A stretch of DNA of 45,015 nucleotides, taken from assembly GCA_937951345.1 (NCBI GenBank), contig CALFCF010000049.1:1-45015 (forward strand). Reading direction: 5' to 3'. Origin of the DNA: an uncultured Granulosicoccaceae bacterium (GTDB lineage Bacteria; Pseudomonadota; Gammaproteobacteria; Granulosicoccales; Granulosicoccaceae). Below are positions 26,045 through 34,254 of this stretch, piece after piece (the first letter of the stretch is position 1; every line of letters starts with the position of its first letter). The position numbers and the translations under genes were made by a program. Below the pieces are notes generated by a model. It ran no database searches. It worked only from the letters and a program-made list of their open reading frames with translations, and was not told the DNA's origin.

Positions 26045-26746
26045 ATGATTGAAGATCCTCCTTTATTAACCATCAAGCCCCGTACGCTGTCCGTTGATCC
26101 CAGTGTGTTGACGGAGCTCGCCGGCTTTGCAACCGGGGTAGTTGTTGATGCGATGAATGGCCGTGGTGCATTACCTCATTCGTTACAGGCATTATCTTCG
26201 GATATTTTGCCGTTAAGGTGTTGTGGCCAGATTCTCACGGTTGATCCCGGTCCTGCAGATGTACTGGCAGTACTTGCCTCAATGACTGAGATTGAGCCGG
26301 GCGATGTATTGGTTATCGCCACAGGTGGACATGACCGGTGTGCGTCTCTGGGCGATCGAGTGGCGGGAATGGCACGTAATGCAGGTGCAACAGGTATCGT
26401 GACTGACGGCCTTGTTCGCGATGTAGAGGGAATAGAAAAGGTAGGTTTGCCGGTTTATTGCAAAGGCGTTTCGCCCAATTCACCCTATAACAATGGACCG
26501 GGTTTCATCGGTTCAACAGTTACGATTGGCGATGTCACGATTACCCGTAACGATATTCTGCTTGCAGATACCGATGGCGCCGTGGTGGTGCCTGGTGAAC
26601 AGGTGGAAAAAGTGATTGATCGTTGCCGTCAAATAGCAACACTTGAAGCAGAGCTGGATGCTGAAGTAGAGAATGGGCTCATTGCACCTGAGGCAATACG
26701 TGAGCTTTTATCGGGTGACAGGGTTTGTCGTCTGGAAAAGAACTAG
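26045..26746 (+). CDS. RraA / HMG-aldolase family protein
   Basis: A 233-residue protein of the RraA-like superfamily, which includes 4-hydroxy-4-methyl-2-oxoglutarate/oxaloacetate aldolases and the RNase E inhibitor RraA. It shows VVVDAMNGRGALP near residue 32, SLGDRVAGMARNAGATG (101-117) and the key VTDGLVRD with Arg125 and Asp126, then the DxxxADxDGAVVVP segment. The extra length over RraA (about 160 residues) favours an aldolase/decarboxylase over an RNase inhibitor. Repeat B copy 2 begins directly after its stop codon. Confidence 0.85.
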   Translation: MIEDPPLLTIKPRTLSVDPSVLTELAGFATGVVVDAMNGRGALPHSLQALSSDILPLRCCGQILTVDPGPADVLAVLASMTEIEPGDVLVIATGGHDRCASLGDRVAGMARNAGATGIVTDGLVRDVEGIEKVGLPVYCKGVSPNSPYNNGPGFIGSTVTIGDVTITRNDILLADTDGAVVVPGEQVEKVIDRCRQIATLEAELDAEVENGLIAPEAIRELLSGDRVCRLEKN

Positions 26747-26875
26747 AACTAGAAGCCCTCTCAAGATCGACGCTGCACACGGATCCTTCGTTGTGTGCGG
26801 TTCTGCGCTGGTCTGCGCTGCTCGAGCGCCACATGCCTTCTCTGAGCGCACAATCTCAATTATGAAATGGCCTCT
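26747..26875 (-). repeat. Dispersed structured repeat, family B, copy 2
   Basis: Inverted relative to copies 1 and 3. It starts on the base after the RraA-like stop codon. The left hairpin region has lost about 20 bases compared with the others, but the second hairpin is kept with different paired bases: GCACAC 26775-26780 with GTGTGC 26793-26798, where copy 1 has CGGCAC with GTGCCG. Confidence 0.8.
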
Positions 26876-26926
26876 GGCTGCCCGATACGTATTGTTTCGA
26901 GACAGCTGGCTTATAAAAATCCTGCG

Positions 26927-28060
26927 TCAGTAGTCCAGTTCGAGATTTGCAAACTCAATAGGTGATTGTGGGTAGACAATGATGCTACCGGTCAGTAACG
27001 CCTGCTCAAGCGTGCCTGAAATAAACGGAACTTCTTCGTTCTGGGACCGAATTTTTATGCGCTTGAAGTGGATGCCTTTTGAATTCATCAGCTCTTTAAC
27101 AGCTTCCGCTCGTGCAGTACGTAGAATCTGATTGTATTGGCTATCAGCATGGTTGTCGTCATGCGCCTCAACAACATAGCCGAAACCGTTGCAGTCAGCA
27201 GTAAATTCAACATAGCGTTCAAGGATATTGTTAGCTTTTTTGGTTATTAGTGTTTCATTGGTATCGAACACGCCGTCCACCATCATCCAACTCTGCGCAC
27301 AATTGCGCGGCAGATCGCTGACTTTGGATACAAAATGAGGCATTTGCTCCTGCTGCGCTTTTTTGTAATCGCTAACGAAGTCTTCCAGTTTGGTTTTTAC
27401 GGCGGTTTTCAACCATTCGGCTCGACCGCTACAAGCATGGTGTTCGTCACCAGAGCCCCAGGTGCCGAGACGATACTCGCGCAGAGGTTGCCGAAGTATG
27501 GAGGCTGATTGGGTGAAACCGGCCCACAAGGATGAGCTGCAACGCGGTGGCAGATTACCGCAAAATCTGGTGACTCTGGCCATTTCCTCGGCTGTGAGTT
27601 TTGGCAAAGGTATGCTGACGACGTTGCCGTCTTCATCCACCAATTGGGTTTTTAGTTCCTCGATGTCCAGATGATCGTAACTGCAAACGCCACTGACTAC
27701 CGATGCACTGTCTTCGTCAAGCGTCGGGTAAATATTCATTATCGGTTGGCCCGGGCTCCAGCGAACTGACTCTTGATCAAGCAGGAGTATACCGGCGTCG
27801 GTGATAACAGTTTCAAGTTCTTCCCGGTACTCTTCGGTGAATTCAGCGCCGGTTTTCAACAGGGCTGATTCAACATTGTCGAGGTTCAGGTATATTCCTT
27901 CCAGACCCTGTAACGACATGTATTCGGGGTGGAAATTTTCGTTCCCGACAGTAATTGGATTCTTGCGGGGATACGGATAATTTCGATCACTGGCGTACAC
28001 CATAATGGCTTGTAGGCACAGTATCGACAACAATATATTGGCGAGCTTTCGAGCTTGCAT
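26927..28060 (-). CDS. Secreted protein with OmpA-like C-terminal domain
   Basis: A 377-residue exported protein with a signal peptide ending near VYASD. Residues about 30-260 match nothing I know; they contain several cysteines likely to form disulfides. Residues about 270-350 look like the peptidoglycan-binding OmpA-like domain: a long helix, YVVEAHDDNHADSQYN in place of VEGHTDxxGxxxxN, then RTARAEAVKELMNSKGI and a late strand. The typical RxG loop reads KIRSQNE, so ligand binding may be altered. It may be a periplasmic or outer-membrane-associated wall-binding protein. It diverges from the OxyR-like gene. Confidence 0.7.
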   Translation of the reverse strand: MQARKLANILLSILCLQAIMVYASDRNYPYPRKNPITVGNENFHPEYMSLQGLEGIYLNLDNVESALLKTGAEFTEEYREELETVITDAGILLLDQESVRWSPGQPIMNIYPTLDEDSASVVSGVCSYDHLDIEELKTQLVDEDGNVVSIPLPKLTAEEMARVTRFCGNLPPRCSSSLWAGFTQSASILRQPLREYRLGTWGSGDEHHACSGRAEWLKTAVKTKLEDFVSDYKKAQQEQMPHFVSKVSDLPRNCAQSWMMVDGVFDTNETLITKKANNILERYVEFTADCNGFGYVVEAHDDNHADSQYNQILRTARAEAVKELMNSKGIHFKRIKIRSQNEEVPFISGTLEQALLTGSIIVYPQSPIEFANLELDY

Positions 28061-28344
28061 ACATCCTTACCCGGGTTGTAAATAGAGTCTCTTTCGGTGA
28101 TAACGGCTGTTTTGAGTTGTTGTTTACAATTTTTACGACTTGAAGTACGCGGTGTTAGAAGTCTGGTAAGTAGGTCTCATGCATTAACAAGCACTAGGTA
28201 ATTATCTGCAGGTATGCAATTTTTTCCCAATATGGCAGTCGGATGTACTGTAGTATTTCAGCAAACTATGCGTATTTTACGCTGGGGCATCTGCGCTGCA
28301 ACGTACCAGACGGCATTTGCTGCCACTAACCCGGAAAATCATTG

Positions 28345-29253
28345 ATGCAGTTACCATCCGTCAAGCAGTTGCAATATCTGATTGCTGTAAACGAAACCAA
28401 GCACTTCGGACGCGCAGCGGAAAAATGTTTTGTTACCCAGTCTGCACTCAGTACCGGAATACGTGAGCTTGAGAACATTCTAGGCGTCAAGCTGTTCGAA
28501 CGTTCAAGGAAGCAAATCTCCACGACACCGTTGGGAGAGCAGCTGGGAGAGCAAGCACAGACGGTGCTCGCTGAGCTTGGCCGGCTGGCAGAGATGGCTG
28601 AGCATAATAGTGCGCCGCTCAGTGGGCCACTGCGTCTCGGTGTTATACCAACCATAACCCCTTTTTTGTTACCTGGCCTGCTACCGCAGTTGCGCGGCAA
28701 TTTTCCGAATATCGAATTTTTCCTTACCGAGGGCCTGACGCTTGAATTACATTCGCAGTTGATCAATGGCGATATCGACGCGATGCTGGTCGCACTGCCG
28801 ATGGACCTCCCTGGCACGCAACAACACGTTCTTTTTTCAGACCCTCTGTTGCTCGCCTACAGGGAAGAAACAAAATTGCTGGACCCGCAAACCTGGTCTC
28901 CGACCGAGGAATCGCTTGAATCGTTAATGCTGCTTGAAGACGGACATTGCCTTCAGAAACATGCCATGGAAGTGCTCTCTAACCAAGGTGCGTCACAGAT
29001 CAATCCGTTTATGGCATCAAGTCTGTCAACCCTCGTCCATATGGTCGCATCTGATCTTGGTTTTACCTTGCTGCCAATGATGGCTCAAGGATCACCGCTA
29101 CTCAAAGGTGCAGGAATTCGGTTGAGTCCCGTTCCTGGTGATCTTGGTGGGGCACAGAGCGAGCGTGAAATAACGCTTGTGTGGCGCGAGAATTCTGTGC
29201 GTTCAGACGACTTTAAACAGATCGCCGGATATGTCGCTTCATTGATGGGCTGA
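28345..29253 (+). CDS. OxyR-like LysR-family regulator
   Basis: A 302-residue LysR-type regulator. The N-terminal helix-turn-helix runs through KQLQYLIAVNETKHFGRAAE and QSALSTGIRELE. The effector domain has the OxyR-type segment LEDGHCLQKHAMEVL followed by SSLSTLVHMVA and GFTLLPMMA. Cys202 matches the peroxide-reactive Cys199 of E. coli OxyR, but the partner corresponding to Cys208 is Leu211, so the classical intramolecular disulfide cannot form. A TTG at 28342 precedes the ATG used here. Targets may include the divergent OmpA-like gene; no catalase or peroxiredoxin is adjacent. Confidence 0.88.
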   Translation: MQLPSVKQLQYLIAVNETKHFGRAAEKCFVTQSALSTGIRELENILGVKLFERSRKQISTTPLGEQLGEQAQTVLAELGRLAEMAEHNSAPLSGPLRLGVIPTITPFLLPGLLPQLRGNFPNIEFFLTEGLTLELHSQLINGDIDAMLVALPMDLPGTQQHVLFSDPLLLAYREETKLLDPQTWSPTEESLESLMLLEDGHCLQKHAMEVLSNQGASQINPFMASSLSTLVHMVASDLGFTLLPMMAQGSPLLKGAGIRLSPVPGDLGGAQSEREITLVWRENSVRSDDFKQIAGYVASLMG

Positions 29254-29461
29254 TCGCCCAGGCCAGTTTCAAGTTGGCTTTCAGCCGCGTGTTTTTTATC
29301 TACGTGTTCAGCTGCGTTTTTGTCAGACGGCGGAAGATTTAAACACTGGTGTTTGACAACGTTTGCATGCAGACGGGATCTCACAAACTACAAATGCGAG
29401 ACCCTTCTGTGGATACGTGCTAGTCAGCCGCTTATCCGCCCGCTTAGCGCTTATCCGCCGC

Positions 29462-31537
29462 TTACCGCGGCGCGTACACTCTCACGTAGTCAATCTCGAG
29501 CGCAGGATTCCCAAACTGTGCGATATCGTTATCGGTCGGGAACCGTTCTGACTGAGATCTGCCAAGCCCTCCGGCAGTAGTTGGAAAGTTTGTGAAGTTT
29601 CCACCTAGTGCGAGGTTCAATATGATGTACAGAGGTTCATTGTCTGCAGCCGGGTGGAATATCTCACTGGTTTTTACCCCATCAATTAACCACTCTACGT
29701 GACCGGGGCGCCATCGCACAGCATAGACATGATAGTCCTGGCTGTAGTCAGTGCCGGTGAAGATCTGGCCTGAAGGATCGGGGCGCAGAAAGTTTGCATC
29801 ACCTGCGTAAGACTCTGACACGTTGTCAAAAAAGTGCATGGTGTTGTAGATGTACCATGGCGCGTGGCCCAGATTTTCCATGATGTCGATTTCACTGCGC
29901 ATCGTGCCTTCATTGCGTCTACGCTGATGGAAAAGCCAGAATGCCGGGAAGGTGCCGACATGGTTAGGAATCTTGATACGCGCTTCGAAGTAACCGTACT
30001 TGCGGTTAAAGGAATTATGCGTAGCGAGTGCACCTGACAGGAAAGGTTGCGATGCCATTACATCACGCAATGGACCATAAAGCCGTCTTTCGTTTGTGCT
30101 TTTGAGCGGATTTCGTGTTGCACGGATTGCAAGTCGGGATCCGTCGAATTCAAACGGGTTGTTCAACTGCGGCAATAGCGCACGGTGCTCCGGATCTGCT
30201 GATTCAGTGCTGACGTAGAACTGGGCTTCGTTATTAATGATGCGGTATTCGTATCGCTCACCGTTGAACTCACCGTCCCAGCGAAAATTGGTTGTCCATC
30301 GTGCTGTGTTGACAGAATTACCATTGAATTCGTCACTGAATACCAGCTCATATCCATCACGGCCAACATCGGGTTGAGTCCAGCTTTGTGGATCGATCAG
30401 CCCATTGTCATTTGCAGGCACTGCAGGTGCCGCCTGCGGAGCAGGTGGTGCCACGGCAACAGACTGTGTAGCCTGCCCACCGGCATTAGCATTGTTGTTA
30501 ACGAACAGTTTTAAGGTATCCGACGCTGACGAATAGCGGTTGTCAGAGGTTATTGATTTAACTGACAGCGAATGATCGCCCCTCCACAAGTTCTCACTGA
30601 AAAACTGAGGCTCACCGGTAACGCCGGCCCATGTTCCATCCACGGTCACTTCGTATTGAGCTGCTGTTGGAATCCAATCCCATTCCCAACGAACAGTACC
30701 CGGTGCTACTTCAACGCCTCGCAAGCCGGTTGGTACTACAGGATTACCGCCGGTGTTGGTTTGTTGTGCTTGTTGCTGAGGTTCTGCCTGAGCTGAAGCC
30801 GCTGGCTGATTGGTGACAGCGTTTGCGTCGTTACTGACAAAATATTTCAGTGTATCGGATTGTGATGAGTAACGGTTATCGGAGGTAATGGATTTCACAG
30901 AGAGCGAGTGATCGCCACGCCATAAGTTTTCACTCACATACTGCGCGTCGCCGGAGACCCCGACCAGAATTCCATCAACCGTGACCTCGTACTGGGCCGC
31001 AGAGTTTATTGTGTTCCATTCCCAACGTACGGTACCCGGGGCGATCTCGGCAGCACGTAATCCTGTCGGAACGACCGGCGATCCATCAGAATTTTGTTCA
31101 GTCGAACTGCGTGTATTCGTATTTTGCTGACCACCACCGGTTGTTGCGACGATGGTTTCAGATAACTGGGAATAATTGCGTGCCGGATCGAAAGCACTGA
31201 TTTGAAACGTGTAGGTGGAGTTTGGCCCTACAGAGGTGTCATTGAAGCGCGTATCGCTGACTGTCGTGAAATAACCGCCATTGCGATAAACGTTATAGCC
31301 GTCAACGTCAGTGTCGTCCCAGGGTCGGTTCCAGGTGATGGTTATGGACCCATTATCACCGTTTGACCATCCCAGTCCGTTGACGATTGATGGACTCTGT
31401 GTGTCAGCGAATGCTAATGATGTGGTGGCCGATACAACCGCGATTGATACGATAACCGGCGAGGCTAGCGCCACGCAAACGCTCAGAATTCTTTTGTTCA
31501 ACATACTAATCGATTCAAGTTTCAACCGGGTATTCAT
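29462..31537 (-). CDS. Secreted multi-domain GH16 glycosidase
   Basis: A 691-residue exported beta-glucanase/laminarinase-type enzyme. The signal peptide ends near LAFADTQ; the start could also be Met12. Residues about 47-133 look like a fibronectin type III domain. Two near-identical 82-residue modules follow (154-235 and 266-347; PVVPTGLR...WEW...YEVTVDG...ENLWRGDHSLSVKSITSD...), probably carbohydrate-binding beta sandwiches, joined by Gln/Ala/Pro linkers. The GH16 domain (about 395-691) has EIDIME at 549-554, with Glu549 as nucleophile and Glu554 as acid/base. It converges with the OxyR-like gene and is preceded by a long non-coding region. Confidence 0.93.
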   Translation of the reverse strand: MNTRLKLESISMLNKRILSVCVALASPVIVSIAVVSATTSLAFADTQSPSIVNGLGWSNGDNGSITITWNRPWDDTDVDGYNVYRNGGYFTTVSDTRFNDTSVGPNSTYTFQISAFDPARNYSQLSETIVATTGGGQQNTNTRSSTEQNSDGSPVVPTGLRAAEIAPGTVRWEWNTINSAAQYEVTVDGILVGVSGDAQYVSENLWRGDHSLSVKSITSDNRYSSQSDTLKYFVSNDANAVTNQPAASAQAEPQQQAQQTNTGGNPVVPTGLRGVEVAPGTVRWEWDWIPTAAQYEVTVDGTWAGVTGEPQFFSENLWRGDHSLSVKSITSDNRYSSASDTLKLFVNNNANAGGQATQSVAVAPPAPQAAPAVPANDNGLIDPQSWTQPDVGRDGYELVFSDEFNGNSVNTARWTTNFRWDGEFNGERYEYRIINNEAQFYVSTESADPEHRALLPQLNNPFEFDGSRLAIRATRNPLKSTNERRLYGPLRDVMASQPFLSGALATHNSFNRKYGYFEARIKIPNHVGTFPAFWLFHQRRRNEGTMRSEIDIMENLGHAPWYIYNTMHFFDNVSESYAGDANFLRPDPSGQIFTGTDYSQDYHVYAVRWRPGHVEWLIDGVKTSEIFHPAADNEPLYIILNLALGGNFTNFPTTAGGLGRSQSERFPTDNDIAQFGNPALEIDYVRVYAPR
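30494..31078 (-). repeat. Duplicated 82-codon module inside the GH16 gene
   Basis: Coding segments 30830-31078 and 30494-30742 encode almost the same 82-residue module, separated by a linker of about 30 codons. The DNA differs mainly at synonymous positions, suggesting a duplication kept by selection on protein sequence. Confidence 0.85.
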
Positions 31538-32548
31538 TGACCCGGTAAGGAGAAAACAATCCGTCCAAGGCAGCTCGGGACTACAAGTTGGCCTATAGAT
31601 TCAGATCACGTCGCTCGTCACAAATAGCCATTAGCTGACAACAAAAACTCAGGTTCATTGATATTTTGTTTATGAACTAACATCCTGCATAAGGTTGTTG
31701 TCTGACATATTCAAACTCGGTGCAAATTAGATTCCGGAATGTGTCCAAATTGTTTCCTGAACAGCATTTTTCGGTTACTAAGCCGTCAGATTTACGCCTC
31801 TACATCAGTTTTCTGTGCCAATCTCTAAAATTATTCTTCTGAGCAGTATCTGCCGGTTCTGGCAGTGCAAAATAGTTCTTTATGTTCGAACACTATTTTG
31901 CTGGTGATACCAAGCAACACACCGCCGCTTTCCAGCCGCTTATGCTGCCGGTGTAAGTTGCATCTTCTCCGAATTTATCCGCTTGTCGCGGCTTGCGGTC
32001 ATCAATGACATTGCAATCAGGTGGCTGCCAATCTAATGTTGGATTCAGCTGTTGAGTGCTCTCTCCATGGAATTATTTGCGGCATATTCGTGCCACGATT
32101 ATTCAGACTCACCACTGAGGGTGCCTCTGACAGGTTCTTCTTGGTACACGTTTCTACATGTTTCTGCGTGTTTCTACATTTGGGCTATGTAGCGTTCGCT
32201 CCGTCGTCGAACATCTGGCATCATCATGGCAGGAATGAATCCTCAAGCTATGATGCGGAGCAAGTCCCGCAGCAGCCTTAATCTGCTGAAAATCTGCTGA
32301 AAAAGTTGCTGTCTACGGCGGGGATAGCGCCCCGGCCGATCGATTTTTGCCAATTAGATCTGGCCGATTAACCCCGGCTGATCGACTCTAGCCAAACGAC
32401 TGCTGCATGATGTCGCTCAATTTTGGCAAAATGGCAGAGCGGCATAACAACGGTTGATTCCTTCACCTGCCGGCTACAGAATGAATGATAGTCCAGCAAC
32501 CTGAAACAAAGCTGAAACATTTCAATATCTTGCAAATCCTTTATTGTC
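31538..32548. other. Long non-coding divergent region
   Basis: About 1 kb without a supported gene between the GH16 enzyme and the HtrA-like protein. The open frame at 32021-32281 lacks a ribosome-binding site and domain signals. Structures present are the 10-bp inverted repeat at 31867-31901, three GTTTCT(A/G)C units near 32150-32178, and a degenerate direct repeat of CCCCGGC(C/T)GATCGA at about 32330-32353 and 32373-32394. Confidence 0.6.
31867..31901. promoter_or_regulatory. Perfect 10-bp inverted repeat upstream of GH16
   Basis: GCAAAATAGT (31867-31876) and ACTATTTTGC (31892-31901) are exact complements around a 15-base spacer. It lies 330 bases upstream of the GH16 start and could be an operator for a dimeric regulator or a stem-loop of an unrecognised transcript. 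Confidence 0.5.
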
Positions 32549-33451
32549 GTGAAGTCTGAAGATCTGAGAGGCGTTGTGTCCGTACGTACGCAAGTCCCTG
32601 AACAAGCGCTCACAGCCGATGTTTTGGGTTGCGAACGCCAGGGCCATGGCGTCATATTCAGCGACGACGGGCTGGTGCTGACCGTGGGCTATCTGGTGAC
32701 TGAAGCTGAGACCATTTGGGTAGTCGATGCTAACGGTTCTGCTGTATCAGCTAGTTTGCTGGGCTACGATCAGGCTACCGGCCTGGCGGTTGTGCAAATG
32801 CTGGGTAGCCTCGATGTGCCACCGCTGGAGCTCGGTTATTCAGCGGATCTCGTGGTCGGACAGAAGATGGTTATGGTCGGCTGTGGTGGTGCCGAGCAGG
32901 TTGTCGATACAGAACTTTGCGAAGTTGGTGAATTTGCCGGGTACTGGGAGTATTTAGTAGAACAGGCATTATTCACCGAACCTGCGCACCCGGATTGGGG
33001 TGGCGCTGCGCTTGTCGGTGAAGATGGACACCTGTACGGCATCGGGTCACTTTTGCTGCAGCCGGAAAATGACAAAGGTGAAGCGCGTAACATGATCATT
33101 CCGATCGATCTTTTTCACTCAACACGACGGGCACTGCTCGCACGTGAAGAGCCTGATAGTCCCCGTCCCTGGCTCGGTTGGTATATTCGCAATTCTAAAA
33201 ATGGTCCTATCGTGCTTGGCACGGTCGATAGTGCGCCAGCTGAAAAAGCCGGGATCGTTGCCGGCGATGTTGTGGTTGCTGTCAACGGCCATCGCGTTCG
33301 CTCCATAAACGAGACATTTAGAAAGATATGGGGAACCGGTAACGCTGGCGTCAGTGTCGACCTCGCTCTGCGGCGCGAAGACGCATTGCGGATAATAACA
33401 GTCGAGTCGGTTGATCGTTCTGACATGTTGTGGCGCCCCGTTTTGCACTGA
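32549..33451 (+). CDS. HtrA-like pseudoprotease with PDZ domain
   Basis: A 300-residue protein with the trypsin-like and PDZ domain order of the HtrA/DegP (S1C) family, but no signal peptide. Aligning the three catalytic blocks: SDDGLVLTVGYLV has Tyr48 where the His should be, QATGLAVVQM has Gly78 for the Asp, and AHPDWGGAALV has Gly151 for the Ser of GNSGG. All three catalytic residues are therefore absent. The PDZ domain (about 205-290) is normal, starting at RPWLGW and including GDVVVAVNG. It probably acts as a peptide-binding scaffold. The GTG start has no good ribosome-binding site. The phosphatase gene follows after 19 bases. Confidence 0.82.
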   Translation: MKSEDLRGVVSVRTQVPEQALTADVLGCERQGHGVIFSDDGLVLTVGYLVTEAETIWVVDANGSAVSASLLGYDQATGLAVVQMLGSLDVPPLELGYSADLVVGQKMVMVGCGGAEQVVDTELCEVGEFAGYWEYLVEQALFTEPAHPDWGGAALVGEDGHLYGIGSLLLQPENDKGEARNMIIPIDLFHSTRRALLAREEPDSPRPWLGWYIRNSKNGPIVLGTVDSAPAEKAGIVAGDVVVAVNGHRVRSINETFRKIWGTGNAGVSVDLALRREDALRIITVESVDRSDMLWRPVLH

Positions 33452-33470
33452 CTTTTATTGGAATGCATCA

Positions 33471-34097
33471 ATGACCACTCTGTACCTCGTCAGACACGGG
33501 GAGACCGACTGGAATGCCGAACGACGGGTTCAGGGGCAAATGGATTCTGTTCTCAATCAGCGTGGTGCTGAGCAGGCGGCAGCACTTCGCCCGGGAATTG
33601 AAAATTTGCAGATTCAGCAGGCCTACACCAGTACAAGCGTACGTACGCGGCAGACGGCTGACATTTTGTTGGCCAATACGGATTTACCGTTAATAGCTGA
33701 CCCGGATTTAAGAGAAATAAAACTGGGGCCGTGGGAAGGGGTGTTGTGGGCCGACGTTGATAAGTCCTACCCGCACGAATCTGCGGAATTTAAAAATAAC
33801 CCCCACTTGTTTTCGCTCGACGGGGCAGAGTCCTACCTTGATGTGCAAGAACGAGCAGTCAATTGTTTGCAACGGATCGTGGCCGAATGTGCCGAAAAGG
33901 CTGTTGATCGGGTGTTGATTGTCAGTCACGGCATGTTTATAAAAACTTTGATCGGTGGGCTTGCCGGAATCCCGGCAGAGCGATTACGCGAAGGCCCGGA
34001 TATAGCTAACTGCTCGGTGTCGATAGTCGACTGTAAAGAGTCGACCTTCCACGTGCGCGAAATCGGTGGACAGCCGTTCGACCAGGTGGACTGGTAG
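33471..34097 (+). CDS. Histidine phosphatase family protein
   Basis: A 208-residue phosphatase of the phosphoglycerate-mutase-like superfamily. The catalytic RHGE tetrad (Arg8-His9-Gly10-Glu11) lies in LVRHGETDWN; TSTSVRTRQTA, the LREIKLGPWEG acid/base region and the second catalytic His in VSHGMFIK complete the fold. The size matches cofactor-dependent GpmB/CobC-like phosphatases. I chose the ATG at 33471, which begins directly at the first strand; an upstream start would run into the preceding gene. Substrate unknown. It probably shares a transcript with the HtrA-like gene. Confidence 0.92.
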   Translation: MTTLYLVRHGETDWNAERRVQGQMDSVLNQRGAEQAAALRPGIENLQIQQAYTSTSVRTRQTADILLANTDLPLIADPDLREIKLGPWEGVLWADVDKSYPHESAEFKNNPHLFSLDGAESYLDVQERAVNCLQRIVAECAEKAVDRVLIVSHGMFIKTLIGGLAGIPAERLREGPDIANCSVSIVDCKESTFHVREIGGQPFDQVDW

Positions 34098-34254
34098 TTT
34101 TTTTAAAAATTCTCCGGCTAAAAATAAAAGCCTGCGATCGAATACTATCTCATGTGCACTTATTTCCGTTGCATTCGTTTCTGCTGACGAATAAATCAAA
34201 ATCGGTTACCGATCGTTACCAATCTGCTTATTGGCACCGCAGTTATTCAGTGGC

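Noticed and set aside
32021-32281. An 86-residue open frame in the long non-coding region.
   Set aside because: No ribosome-binding site, no domain, and it crosses short repeats.
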